A stretch of DNA of 45,898 bases from UJ101 sp047975265 (GTDB lineage Bacteria; Bacteroidota; Bacteroidia; Flavobacteriales; UJ101). The notes under the pieces were generated by a model that saw only the letters and a program-made list of their open reading frames with translations, was not told the DNA's origin and searched no databases. Each line of letters starts with the position of its first letter. The first letter of the stretch is position 1. The DNA is taken from the NCBI GenBank assembly GCA_047975265.1, contig JBKEDE010000020.1:1-45898 (forward strand), read 5' to 3'. A program made the position numbers and the translations under genes. This document shows, one piece after another, positions 16,323 to 24,005 of this stretch.

Positions 16323-16715
16323 TAATTTTTGTATTTCAATTTCCTGAAATTCTTGAACTAAAATTTCTTCATCTTCAAAATAGCGGATAATCGCTTTTTT
16401 CATCATGATTGTTTGTTCTCCTGTGTTCAATGCAGGCAATTGATCTAATAAGGTATAATGAGGCCAACCGGTTTCATCAAAATAATCAAATGTATAAAAT
16501 CCATAAGGCTCTAATAAGCGACAAACAGCAATGTGCATGATGTCTATTTTTTCATCTTTTTTAAATTTTTTATATCCAATACCCAATTCTCTAGAGCCGA
16601 TTAAAAAAATAACGCCATCCAAATCTAAATCATCGCCTTGTGTGAAATTTTTTTTAAAGAAATCAAGAATAGCATCCCATTTTTGTGCCTCGATAGTTTT
16701 TTGTTTATTTGTCAT
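16320..16715 (-). CDS. Conserved hypothetical protein upstream of pheS
   Basis: From ATG 16715 (MTNKQKTIEAQKWD) the product is 131 aa, soluble and acidic, with no signal peptide. Notable blocks are DLDGVIFLIGSRELG and a stretch with GWPHYTLLDQLPALNTGEQ. I do not know a function; I recall similar proteins beside pheS in flavobacteria, but have not verified this. A TTG two codons upstream is in frame but falls within the -7 box, so ATG 16715 is preferred. It diverges from the cvpA gene with only 16 bp between the two start codons. Confidence 0.75.
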   Translation of the reverse strand: MTNKQKTIEAQKWDAILDFFKKNFTQGDDLDLDGVIFLIGSRELGIGYKKFKKDEKIDIMHIAVCRLLEPYGFYTFDYFDETGWPHYTLLDQLPALNTGEQTIMMKKAIIRYFEDEEILVQEFQEIEIQKL

Positions 16716-16718
16716 ATA

Positions 16719-16726
16719 CAAAATTA
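16719..16726 (-). promoter_or_regulatory. -7 box (TAATTTTG) ahead of the small conserved gene
   Basis: TAnnTTTG match on the minus strand in the 16-bp divergent gap, only three bases from ATG 16715. Transcription from it would start at or inside the codon region, so the mRNA would be leaderless or the true promoter lies further upstream within cvpA. Confidence 0.3.
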
Positions 16727-16731
16727 GTTAA

Positions 16732-17229
16732 ATGGATTTTAATATAATTGATATTATTGTAGGAATATTTTTAATTTATGGAGCTTATCAGGGTTTTAAT
16801 AAAGGATTAATATATCAATTGAGTTCATTATTAGGCTTAATTATAGGTATTTACGGAACGCTTCATTTTTCTGACTATGTAGCGGATTATTTACTGCAAG
16901 AAAATCTAATGGATTCCAAATATATAAAAATAACTGCTTTGTTTATCACGTTTATAGGTATTTTAGTAGCGGTTCATTTTTTAGGAAAAGCAGTTCAGTC
17001 AATTTTTTCTTTAACCGGATTAGGAATTTTAAATACAGTAGGCGGTATTCTTTTTTCCTTAATCAAACAATTGATTATCATTTCGTTATTTACGATGTTT
17101 ATTTTGTTTCTCAATTCAAAGATGGAATTTATCAATCCTTTACTTTTTGATGAATCCGTTTTATACCAAAAAGCTATAATTCCTATTATTGACATCATAA
17201 AAGAAACTGCCCGAAATGTATTTCATTAA
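16732..17229 (+). CDS. CvpA-family membrane protein
   Basis: The 165-aa product has four predicted membrane helices and the CvpA family start (IIDIIVGIFLIYGAYQGFNKG), including the GxxxGxxKG(L/F) pattern after helix 1. In E. coli CvpA affects colicin V production and envelope stress tolerance; its molecular role is unsettled. It sits in the inner membrane. It is divergent from the preceding gene and convergent with recX, 19 bp away. Confidence 0.85.
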   Translation: MDFNIIDIIVGIFLIYGAYQGFNKGLIYQLSSLLGLIIGIYGTLHFSDYVADYLLQENLMDSKYIKITALFITFIGILVAVHFLGKAVQSIFSLTGLGILNTVGGILFSLIKQLIIISLFTMFILFLNSKMEFINPLLFDESVLYQKAIIPIIDIIKETARNVFH

Positions 17230-17248
17230 TTTTGCTTAAATAGCATAG

Positions 17249-17713
17249 TCAAGAATTTAGCAATGCTGAAATATACTCTGATTCAAAACCTTTATAAACC
17301 AAATACCGATAAATTTTTTGTCTTTTTTTGTACGGATTAGATTCTTTAATTTCTTTTGTTTTCTTTAAATAAAGTTGTTCCAACATTTCAAGATAATCAC
17401 CATGATTAATTCTTTCTAAAGACTTCTTAATCAATCTGTCATGAATATTACGAGTTTGTAATTCACGCCGGATACGATTTTTCCCCCACTTTTTTTGGTT
17501 AAATTTTCCCTGTGCAAAATTAAAAGCAAATCGTTCTTCATTAAGAAAATTATGCTCTAACAAAAAAAGAATAATTTGATCTTTTGCTTCAGGTATTAAA
17601 TCAAATTCTCGTAATTTTTTTTCAATATCATAATGACAACGATCTTGATAAACACAAAAATTCGCCATTTTCTGCTGAATTTCTTTTAAACTGTAACTTT
17701 TTTTTAAAGACAA
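17249..17713 (-). CDS. recX: Regulatory protein RecX
   Basis: The 154-aa product has the three tandem three-helix repeats of RecX, with the core LLEHNFLNEERFAFNFAQGK and KWGKNRIRRELQTRNI. RecX binds RecA filaments and blocks their extension. The start appears to be TTG 17713: no ATG lies upstream in frame, and the next one (residue 15) would cut into the first repeat, YSLKEIQQKMANFCVYQDR. It is a single gene ending convergently with the cvpA gene. Confidence 0.87.
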   Translation of the reverse strand: MSLKKSYSLKEIQQKMANFCVYQDRCHYDIEKKLREFDLIPEAKDQIILFLLEHNFLNEERFAFNFAQGKFNQKKWGKNRIRRELQTRNIHDRLIKKSLERINHGDYLEMLEQLYLKKTKEIKESNPYKKRQKIYRYLVYKGFESEYISALLNS

Positions 17714-17771
17714 ACTGTAATGTATTTCTAAAACAAAAACTGTAATTTAGTCTAAAAATAATAAAATATAA

Positions 17772-18815
17772 ATGAAATACGGACAATTATCCAATACAAA
17801 AGTCAAAGTTTCCAAAATTTGCTTAGGAACGATGACTTGGGGACAACAAAATACAGAAAAAGAAGCCCATGAACAGTTAAATTATGCTGTAAATCAAGGA
17901 ATTAATTTTATTGATACCGCCGAATTATATGCCATTCCAATTAATAAAAATACACAAGGATTAACTGAACAATATATTGGTACGTGGTTAAAAAATCAAA
18001 AAAGAGAAGATTTAATTATAGCTTCAAAAGTAGCAGGACCTAATCCAAAAAGTTTACAACATATTCGTAAGGGAAAAGGCTTTTCTGGAAAAGGTTTCAT
18101 TGAAGAAGCGATAAACGGCTCTTTAAGAAGGTTACAAACGGATTACATTGATTTGTATCAATTGCATTGGCCGGAACGCCCAACCAATTTTTTCGGACAG
18201 TTGGGTTATACACATATTTCAAATGATGCCGTTACCGATTTTAAGTATGTCTTGGAAGAATTAAAAAAGCAAATTGATCGTGGGAAAATTCGTTATATAG
18301 GTATTTCCAACGAAACACCTTGGGGCCTGATGCAATACTTAAAATTGGCTGACGAATTTGAATTACCTCGAATTATTTCCAATCAAGATGCGTATTCGCT
18401 GATTAATAGGACGTTTGAAATAGGAATGGCTGAAATGGCTATTCGTGAAAATTGTAAACTACTTGCTTATTCTCCTTTAGGAGGAGGAATTCTTTCAGGA
18501 AAATATTTAAATGGAAAAAATCCAAAAGAAACCCGTTATACCAATTGGCCTAACTATTTTACCCGATATGCTCATGAAAATACGACAAAAGCAACTCAAA
18601 AATATGCTGATTTAGCAAAAAAACATAATATCTCTTTAGCACAGATGGCTTTGGCTTTTGTAACCTCAAGAGATTTTTTAATATCAACCATTATTGGAGC
18701 TACAACGATGGAACAGTTGAAAGAAAATATTGACTCAATTCATATAACATTGAGTGATGAAATTCTTAAAGAAATTGAAAAAATTCATTTAGAATATCCT
18801 AATCCTGCTCCTTGA
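17772..18815 (+). CDS. Aldo/keto reductase (Tas-like)
   Basis: The 347-aa product is close in length to E. coli Tas (346 aa) and has the full AKR tetrad: Asp and Tyr in FIDTAELYAIP, Lys in ASKVAGP and His in LYQLHWPERP. NADPH-binding elements include YSPLGGGILSGKYLNG and IIGATTMEQLKENI. It is a cytosolic (alpha/beta)8 barrel oxidoreductase; the physiological substrate is not evident. It is a monocistronic gene between recX (divergent) and aconitase, with no -7 box that matches perfectly. Confidence 0.9.
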   Translation: MKYGQLSNTKVKVSKICLGTMTWGQQNTEKEAHEQLNYAVNQGINFIDTAELYAIPINKNTQGLTEQYIGTWLKNQKREDLIIASKVAGPNPKSLQHIRKGKGFSGKGFIEEAINGSLRRLQTDYIDLYQLHWPERPTNFFGQLGYTHISNDAVTDFKYVLEELKKQIDRGKIRYIGISNETPWGLMQYLKLADEFELPRIISNQDAYSLINRTFEIGMAEMAIRENCKLLAYSPLGGGILSGKYLNGKNPKETRYTNWPNYFTRYAHENTTKATQKYADLAKKHNISLAQMALAFVTSRDFLISTIIGATTMEQLKENIDSIHITLSDEILKEIEKIHLEYPNPAP

Positions 18816-18934
18816 TAAAACGATTAACAAAAAGACACCATTTATTTATAATGATTATAGATAAATAAACTATTTTCAAATAAAAAAGAAAACATGTAAA
18901 TTTAGGGCTTAATTTATTTTAAATAAACACATTT

Positions 18935-21199
18935 ATGGCATTTGACATTGAAATGATTAAAGGAACCTACGCTCGAATGAAAGACCGTATTGATACGGCT
19001 CGAGAAATAGTGGGTCGCCCTTTAACGCACGCTGAGAAAATTTTATACAATCATCTTTGGGATGGAAAAGCAACGGAATCTTATGTAAGAGGAAAATCAT
19101 ATGTAGATTTTGCACCGGATCGTATAGCTTGTCAAGATGCAACAGCACAAATGGCATTGTTGCAATTTATGCAAGCAGGAAAAAATAAAGTAGCCGTTCC
19201 CACAACGGTTCATTGTGATCATCTAATCCAAGCAAAAGTTGGAGCAGATAAAGATTTGCAGAATGCAATTAACCAGAGTTCTGAAGTATTTAATTTTTTA
19301 GAATCCGTATCAAATAAATACGGAATTGGATTTTGGAAACCCGGAGCAGGAATTATTCATCAAGTTGTTTTAGAAAATTATGCTTTTCCCGGAGGGATGA
19401 TGATCGGTACAGATTCTCATACGGTTAATGCCGGTGGATTAGGTATGGTAGCTATTGGTGTTGGTGGTGCAGATGCTGTAGATGTAATGGCAGGAATGCC
19501 TTGGGAATTAAAGTTTCCTAAACTGATTGGTGTAAAATTAACAGGAAAACTTTCCGGTTGGACATCACCTAAAGATGTAATCCTGAAAGTAGCTGATATT
19601 CTAACTGTAAAAGGAGGTACAGGAGCTATTGTAGAGTATTTTGGAGAAGGAGCTTTATCCATGTCTTGTACAGGAAAAGGGACTATTTGCAATATGGGAG
19701 CCGAAATTGGAGCAACGACATCCACATTTGGATATGATCATTCTATGGAACGTTATTTACGCTCTACAGACCGTAACGACGTAGCAGATGCTGCCAATCA
19801 ATATAAAGAATATTTAACAGCAGATCCTGAAGTTTATGCAAATCCTGAAAAATATTTTGACCAATTAATTGAAATTAATTTAGATGAATTATTACCTCAT
19901 TTAAACGGACCTTTTACACCGGATTTGGCAACACCTGTAGGAGAAATGAATGCTAAAGCAACTAAAAACGGATGGCCTTTAGAAGTAGAATGGGGATTAA
20001 TCGGTTCGTGTACAAACTCTTCTTATGAAGATTTATCAAGAGCTGCATCTGTAGCAAAACAAGCCTTGGATAAAGGATTGGGAACAAAAGCTGAATTTGG
20101 AATTAATCCAGGTTCCGAGCAAGTACGTTATACAGCAGAACGTGATGGATTATTACAAATATTCAAAGATTTGAATGCTAAAATATTTACAAACGCATGT
20201 GGTCCGTGTATAGGGCAATGGGCACGTTATGAAGACCCAAAAAATGCTCCTAAGAACAGTATTGTACATTCTTTCAATCGTAACTTTGCCAAACGGGCAG
20301 ATGGAAATCCGAATACACATGCCTTTGTGGCATCACCTGAACTGGTTGCTGCAATTGCTGTTTCAGGACGTTTGGACTTTAACCCGATTACCGATACTTT
20401 AGTCAATAAAGACGGTGTTGAAGTAAAATTAGATGAACCTACAGGAGAAGAACTTCCTCCTAAAGGATTTGATGTTGAAGATGCAGGATTTCAAGCACCT
20501 ATGGAAGACGGTTCGGGAGTAAAGGTTGTAGTAGATCCAAGTTCTGACCGGTTACAATTATTAACCCCGTTTGAACCTCTTGGAACAAATATTAAAGGAG
20601 CGAAACTATTGATTAAAGCGTTTGGAAAATGTACTACAGATCATATCTCAATGGCAGGTCCTTGGTTACGTTTTCGAGGACATTTAGATAATATTTCGAA
20701 TAATTGTTTAATAGGAGCTGTAAATGCTTTCAATAAAGAAACCGACAAAGTTAAAAATCAATTAACCGGTGAATACGGTCCAATTCCGGCTACACAAAGA
20801 GCTTATAAAGCGGCAGGAATTAAAACGGTTGTAATAGGAGATCATAACTACGGTGAAGGTTCTTCACGTGAACATGCTGCTATGGAACCACGTCACTTAG
20901 GTGTTGCAGCTGTTATTGTAAAATCATTTGCACGTATTCATGAAACCAATTTGAAAAAACAAGGTATGTTAGGCTTAACTTTTGCTGATGAAAATGATTA
21001 TGATCTAATTCAAGAAGATGATACATTTAACTTTTTGGATTTAGACCAATTTGCTTCGGGAAAACAGTTGACTTTAGAAATTGTTCATACAAATGGTTCT
21101 AAAGATACCATTAAGTTAAACCATACGTATAACGAAAACCAGATAGACTGGTTTAAAGAAGGTTCTGCTTTAAATTTGATTAAAAAACAAAATGCTTAA
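18935..21199 (+). CDS. acn: Aconitate hydratase (mitochondrial-type)
   Basis: The 754-aa product interconverts citrate and isocitrate in the TCA cycle with a [4Fe-4S] cluster. The cluster cysteines are visible: Cys359 in GSCTNSS, and Cys422 and Cys425 in NACGPCIGQW. Other blocks are TVHCDHLIQAKVGADKDL, the substrate loop GTDSHTVNAGGLG, and swivelling-domain motifs DHISMAGPWLRFRG and GDHNYGEGSSREHAAMEPR. The length and start (MAFDIEMIKGTYARMKDR) fit the mitochondrial-type enzymes rather than E. coli AcnA (about 890 aa). It is a single gene closed by a hairpin; a 119-bp AT-rich leader lies upstream. Confidence 0.95.
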   Translation: MAFDIEMIKGTYARMKDRIDTAREIVGRPLTHAEKILYNHLWDGKATESYVRGKSYVDFAPDRIACQDATAQMALLQFMQAGKNKVAVPTTVHCDHLIQAKVGADKDLQNAINQSSEVFNFLESVSNKYGIGFWKPGAGIIHQVVLENYAFPGGMMIGTDSHTVNAGGLGMVAIGVGGADAVDVMAGMPWELKFPKLIGVKLTGKLSGWTSPKDVILKVADILTVKGGTGAIVEYFGEGALSMSCTGKGTICNMGAEIGATTSTFGYDHSMERYLRSTDRNDVADAANQYKEYLTADPEVYANPEKYFDQLIEINLDELLPHLNGPFTPDLATPVGEMNAKATKNGWPLEVEWGLIGSCTNSSYEDLSRAASVAKQALDKGLGTKAEFGINPGSEQVRYTAERDGLLQIFKDLNAKIFTNACGPCIGQWARYEDPKNAPKNSIVHSFNRNFAKRADGNPNTHAFVASPELVAAIAVSGRLDFNPITDTLVNKDGVEVKLDEPTGEELPPKGFDVEDAGFQAPMEDGSGVKVVVDPSSDRLQLLTPFEPLGTNIKGAKLLIKAFGKCTTDHISMAGPWLRFRGHLDNISNNCLIGAVNAFNKETDKVKNQLTGEYGPIPATQRAYKAAGIKTVVIGDHNYGEGSSREHAAMEPRHLGVAAVIVKSFARIHETNLKKQGMLGLTFADENDYDLIQEDDTFNFLDLDQFASGKQLTLEIVHTNGSKDTIKLNHTYNENQIDWFKEGSALNLIKKQNA

Positions 21200-21220
21200 A
21201 AAAACCATTAAGTAAAAAAC

Positions 21221-21254
21221 AAACCCTGATGAAAGTGTGCTTTCTCAGGGTTTT
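21221..21254 (+). terminator. Rho-independent terminator after aconitase
   Basis: Stem AAACCCTGA / TCAGGGTTT extended by GAAAG / CTTTC after a one-base bulge, with a four-base loop, followed by a short T run. It marks the left border of the Rhs-derived island. Confidence 0.8.
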
Positions 21255-21264
21255 GTATTAATAA

Positions 21265-21450
21265 AAGAGTACAATATATAGAAAAAACGTGGAACACGCC
21301 TTATTTGTTAATGGAAAAGGTAACTCTCAATTATCAATTTCATATGGGTTTACTATCAAGCCCAATGGTAATACAACGTATAAAAAACCAACAATAGTTA
21401 CTAATAATACAACACAATTTCACAATACAGCAGTACAATTTCTGCCATAA
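21265..21450 (+). pseudogene. Rhs/YD-repeat core remnant with orphan C-terminal tip (cassette A)
   Basis: In one frame 21283-21309 reads KTWNTPYL; with one base added the segment becomes TWNTPYLFNGKG, the conserved stretch before the ELDEETGLYYYGARYY motif of Rhs proteins. The adjacent frame continues as VNGKGNSQLSISYGFTIKPN... to the stop at 21448-21450. No start codon is present. This resembles an orphan Rhs C-terminal cassette: a short homology arm followed by a variable tip. The tip matches no toxin fold I recognise. The small secreted protein gene begins 10 bases after its stop, in the position of an immunity gene. Confidence 0.55.
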
Positions 21451-21460
21451 AAAAAAGAAA

Positions 21461-21916
21461 ATGCGATTAATTAAAATTTTTATTTTACTACTTCCTTCTT
21501 ATGTGTTAAGTCAGGATGTATCTTTTGGATTTCCAAAGGATTTTATTAAACTAAATGATATAATAATTTTAAATGATATAAGTTGGCAACACTCGTATTC
21601 TCAATTTTCACCTGAGGGTGAAGAGCAAATAGAAGCTATTGATTCACTGCTTAAATCAAACCCTCAATTTGAATTTAGTATAGAGTTATATTACTTCACA
21701 GGGAATAAAAGATTATCAAAAAGAATAACGATAGTACACAGCAATATACTAAAAAAGTTATTAAAAAGTTCAAATTATATTATTAAGCCATGCGGTGAGG
21801 GTAAAATTTTAGTGAGAATAGAAGATATAGAGGATAATTATTACAAAAAAATAAATTCTAGAATAGAAATAAGGGTTATAGGCAACACCCCAAACGTATT
21901 AAAACAGCATGAATAA
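21461..21916 (+). CDS. Secreted protein, candidate immunity or weakly OmpA-like
   Basis: The 151-aa product has a signal peptide (MRLIKIFILLLPSYVLSQ), so it should be periplasmic or surface-located. The middle part (EEQIEAIDSLLKSNPQFEFSIEL, LSKRITIVHSNILKKLLKSS, INSRIEIRVIG) follows the helix-strand pattern and ending of OmpA-like peptidoglycan-binding domains, but the key residues are poorly kept. The last residues, IGNTPNVLKQHE, reappear at the end of an unrelated protein at 22688. It begins ten bases after the Rhs-like tip of cassette A, which makes an immunity role plausible but unproven. Codon use is strongly A/T-biased. Confidence 0.6.
   Translation: MRLIKIFILLLPSYVLSQDVSFGFPKDFIKLNDIIILNDISWQHSYSQFSPEGEEQIEAIDSLLKSNPQFEFSIELYYFTGNKRLSKRITIVHSNILKKLLKSSNYIIKPCGEGKILVRIEDIEDNYYKKINSRIEIRVIGNTPNVLKQHE
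21878..21915 (+). repeat. Shared tail repeat, copy 1
   Basis: A 38-base stretch starting ATAGGCAACACCCC matches 22644-22681 at 32 of 38 positions by hand alignment. In both places it encodes IGNTPxVxKQHE at the extreme C-terminus of otherwise unrelated proteins. Confidence 0.7.
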
Positions 21917-22126
21917 ACCAATACAACATATAAAAAACACTTGGAACACGCCGTGCTGAGTTGGATGAAGAAACGGGACTTTATTTATGAGGAGCATTTC
22001 ACTAATATTATTGCTGAAGCTCTAAAAAGTAAAAAGTCTGAAAGAGTTCTTGTTGATAGACCGATGGACAATTCAAATAAACAAATAATAACAAAACCAT
22101 CTTGTGATGAAGAATTATGGGATTAA
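21917..22126 (+). pseudogene. Rhs/YD-repeat core remnant (cassette B)
   Basis: One frame reads KNTWNTP (21930-21950), and the next frame reads AELDEETGLYL at about 21957-21989, then stops. Together these are the Rhs core sequence NTWNTP...KELDEETGLYYYGARYY with a small deletion and stops. The 11-base sequence TGGAACACGCC at 21942-21952 is repeated exactly in cassette A (21290-21300). A third frame, open from TTG 21941 to the stop at 22126, ends TKPSCDEELWD and may include the end of a variable tip. It overlaps the start of the next gene by about 20 bases. I read this as a decayed Rhs cassette, not a functional gene. Confidence 0.65.
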
Positions 22127-22688
22127 TATTCTTGTTACTACATTGTTAATAATAAGCTGTTTAAATAATAAAGTGCCTAATCACTATTACGAATATGATG
22201 GTATCATAATTTTTAAACCAAAAAGTGATATTTGTCTAGACTATGGGTTTTGTTATGTTTTTTATCCTATAAAATTAACAGATAAATCATTAAAGATAGA
22301 GAATTTACTTGATTTATTATCTGTATCTGAAGGGGTGTTCTTATGTAATGATTTTTCTAAGAACTATGAAAAAAACATTAATTTTAATAACAAAAATCCT
22401 AAAGTAAAAAAACTTATTTTTAAAAGTATGAATAAAAATTATAGTTATACCATAGAGGATGAGTTTTATTATTCATATGGAACAATTGTAGTTAATAATA
22501 AAATTTATTCTAAAAAAATAGATATGAGTACTATTAATAGTTTTAGATATATATATGAAGAAAATTTAAAATTCAATATAAATTTTGGAGAAGTATACTT
22601 TAATACATTATTAGATTTTAATTTAGAGGGTATTGTATTAGACATAGGCAATACCCCAAAAGTGTCAAAACAACATGAACAAATGTAA
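22104..22688 (+). CDS. Lipoprotein of unknown function, candidate immunity protein
   Basis: The 194-aa product has a type II signal (MMKNYGINILVTTLLIISC, Cys19); the second ATG at 22107 is an equally good start. The mature part is rich in Asn, Lys, Tyr and Phe and matches no family I know. Its last residues, IGNTPKVSKQHEQM, repeat the tail of the protein ending at 21916. It overlaps the 3' end of Rhs remnant B, the position expected for an immunity gene. The stop codon lies inside the left arm of a 20-bp inverted repeat. Base composition is more AT-rich than in the flanking housekeeping genes. Confidence 0.6.
   Translation: MMKNYGINILVTTLLIISCLNNKVPNHYYEYDGIIIFKPKSDICLDYGFCYVFYPIKLTDKSLKIENLLDLLSVSEGVFLCNDFSKNYEKNINFNNKNPKVKKLIFKSMNKNYSYTIEDEFYYSYGTIVVNNKIYSKKIDMSTINSFRYIYEENLKFNINFGEVYFNTLLDFNLEGIVLDIGNTPKVSKQHEQM
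22644..22681 (+). repeat. Shared tail repeat, copy 2
   Basis: The partner of the repeat at 21878-21915 (32/38 identical by hand). Copy 1 is followed by a new Rhs core remnant; copy 2 is followed directly by the inverted repeat. Confidence 0.7.
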
Positions 22689-22750
22689 TCTTTCCCAAAC
22701 TTAGTAACTCTAGTTTTAACCGTTCCTGTTTTTGGGAAAGATTACATTTG
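22680..22750. repeat. 71-bp element with 20-bp perfect inverted repeats
   Basis: The left arm CAAATGTAATCTTTCCCAAA (22680-22699) is the exact reverse complement of 22731-22750, with a 31-base spacer. There is no T run after the right arm, so it is not a typical terminator, though the RNA would form a stable hairpin. Each arm carries an outward-facing TACATTTG, a match to the -7 promoter consensus. It could be a miniature transposable element, a protein-binding cruciform or an mRNA 3'-end stabiliser. It marks the right border of the Rhs-derived island. Confidence 0.7.
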
Positions 22751-22795
22751 ACCTGATAAAATCATTTTTCAAAAGATTATAAAACGAATAATTCA

Positions 22796-22803
22796 TATCT
22801 TTG
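22796..22803 (+). promoter_or_regulatory. -7 promoter box (TATCTTTG) of the thioredoxin-like gene
   Basis: TAnnTTTG match 18 bases before ATG 22822. It supports that start over the in-frame TTG at 22801, which lies inside the box. Confidence 0.45.
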
Positions 22804-22821
22804 ACAAAATTTGGAATTCAA

Positions 22822-23415
22822 ATGAAAAGAACTTGTAGCATTTTTATCAGTATTTTCGCTTTACTATTATTAACCAACTGCTTTATTTTTAGGAATCCCG
22901 TTGAAGGTGAAAAGGTTTTAAAACTTTATAAGGATCGAGAAGGTAATGTTAATATTACAGGGGATTTAAAAATTAAAGATTTACAAAAACGCCCCAGTTT
23001 TTCGGAGTGGTACATGACTGAATATAACAATTATGTCGTAAATATTCCCAAAACCCAAAAAAGATGGCTAAAAAATTTATTTATAAATAGAAGCGTTCAA
23101 ATTTTTATGGGAACGTGGTGTGAAGACAGTAAACGCGAAGTTCCTCGATTTATGAAAATCATGGATTACTTAGACATTCCGAAGAGTAAAATACAACTAA
23201 TTGGAATCAATGATCAAAAACATGCTTTCTCCGGTCAAGATTTTGGTAAAAGAATCCAATACGTTCCTACGTTTATTTTTTATCATAATGAATTTGCAGA
23301 CGAAACGCCTACGGAAATAGGAAGAATTGTTGAACGTCCTGTAGAAACATTAGAAAAAGATCTGTTGAAAATTCTTTCAGGAGATGCTTACGTTCCAAAC
23401 TATGCAGGTCAATAA
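22822..23415 (+). CDS. Thioredoxin-family lipoprotein
   Basis: From ATG 22822 the product is 197 aa with a lipoprotein signal (MKRTCSIFISIFALLLLTNC, Cys20). The thioredoxin fold is indicated by QIFMGTWCEDSKREVPRFMK, with the active-site position WCEDS (Trp99-Cys100...Ser103). The second cysteine of the usual CxxC is a serine, so a classic dithiol exchange is unlikely; a monothiol or binding role is possible. A VPTFIFYHN segment supplies the cis-proline loop. The next gene starts within its last codons (about 14-base overlap), suggesting coupling. Confidence 0.82.
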   Translation: MKRTCSIFISIFALLLLTNCFIFRNPVEGEKVLKLYKDREGNVNITGDLKIKDLQKRPSFSEWYMTEYNNYVVNIPKTQKRWLKNLFINRSVQIFMGTWCEDSKREVPRFMKIMDYLDIPKSKIQLIGINDQKHAFSGQDFGKRIQYVPTFIFYHNEFADETPTEIGRIVERPVETLEKDLLKILSGDAYVPNYAGQ

Positions 23416-24001
23416 TAAATTACTGCTCCCTATATTAGCATTGCTAACAGGCATATTTTTAACGTATGCTTATTTTTCTGTAGAGAAAAAAGATTCCGGA
23501 GTTTCAGAACATTCTCAGGTAATTCAAAACGAAATTAAAAATTTAAGCAAACTGATTGTGGTAGAAGGGAGTTATTCCAATGTCTATTCTTATAAAGATA
23601 TTAATCGATATTTTGGAGATTGGATTTCGTTTGAAAAAAAAGTACTGGTTGTGGTAAATGCTAAAGCTCAAGTAATGTACGATATGAAACAATTGGATTT
23701 AGAATTAGACTCGACTACCCAAACCATTTTTTTGAATAAAATTCCACAACCGGAAGTTCAAATCGTTCCGGATATTAAATATTATGATATACAGCAAAGT
23801 ACTTTTAATCAATTTTCATCGGAAGAAATGAATAAGGTCAAAAGTAAGGCTGTTAAAGAAATTGAGAATATGGTGGAATTATCTGACTTGAAAAAACAAG
23901 CTGAAAAACGATTGGAAGAAGAACTATGCAATATTTTTATTTTATCAAAGTCATTGGGCTGGCAGATAAAAAACAACACAACATATTCTTTTGAGAATTA
24001 A
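23402..24001 (+). CDS. DUF4230-like membrane-anchored protein
   Basis: From ATG 23402 the product is 199 aa; an in-frame ATG at 23384 would add six residues. One N-terminal membrane helix (LLLPILALLTGIFLTYAYF) is followed by a periplasmic or extracytoplasmic domain resembling DUF4230: the SKLIVVEGSYSNVYSYKD start, VLVVVNAKAQVMYDMKQ and the IPQPEVQIVPDIKYYDIQ block. Function unknown. It overlaps the thioredoxin-like gene and ends convergently with the LolE-type gene, with only four bases between stops. Confidence 0.72.
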   Translation: MQVNNKLLLPILALLTGIFLTYAYFSVEKKDSGVSEHSQVIQNEIKNLSKLIVVEGSYSNVYSYKDINRYFGDWISFEKKVLVVVNAKAQVMYDMKQLDLELDSTTQTIFLNKIPQPEVQIVPDIKYYDIQQSTFNQFSSEEMNKVKSKAVKEIENMVELSDLKKQAEKRLEEELCNIFILSKSLGWQIKNNTTYSFEN

Positions 24002-24005
24002 GTGT

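Noticed and set aside
18840..18868. AT-only inverted repeat between the aldo/keto reductase and aconitase genes
   Set aside because: The stem TTTATTTAT / ATAAATAAA contains no G-C pair and has no T run after it; chance pairing in AT-rich DNA is likely.
21941..22126. A 61-codon frame starting at TTG in the Rhs-derived island
   Set aside because: Its first part is out-of-frame Rhs core DNA (the parallel frame reads AELDEETGLY). The end may be a real tip remnant, but there is no start, ribosome site or family match, so it is folded into the Rhs remnant feature.
22680..22750. Integron attC site
   Set aside because: The arms are perfectly complementary, lack the GTTRRRY/RYYYAAC boxes and extrahelical bases, and there is no integrase nearby.
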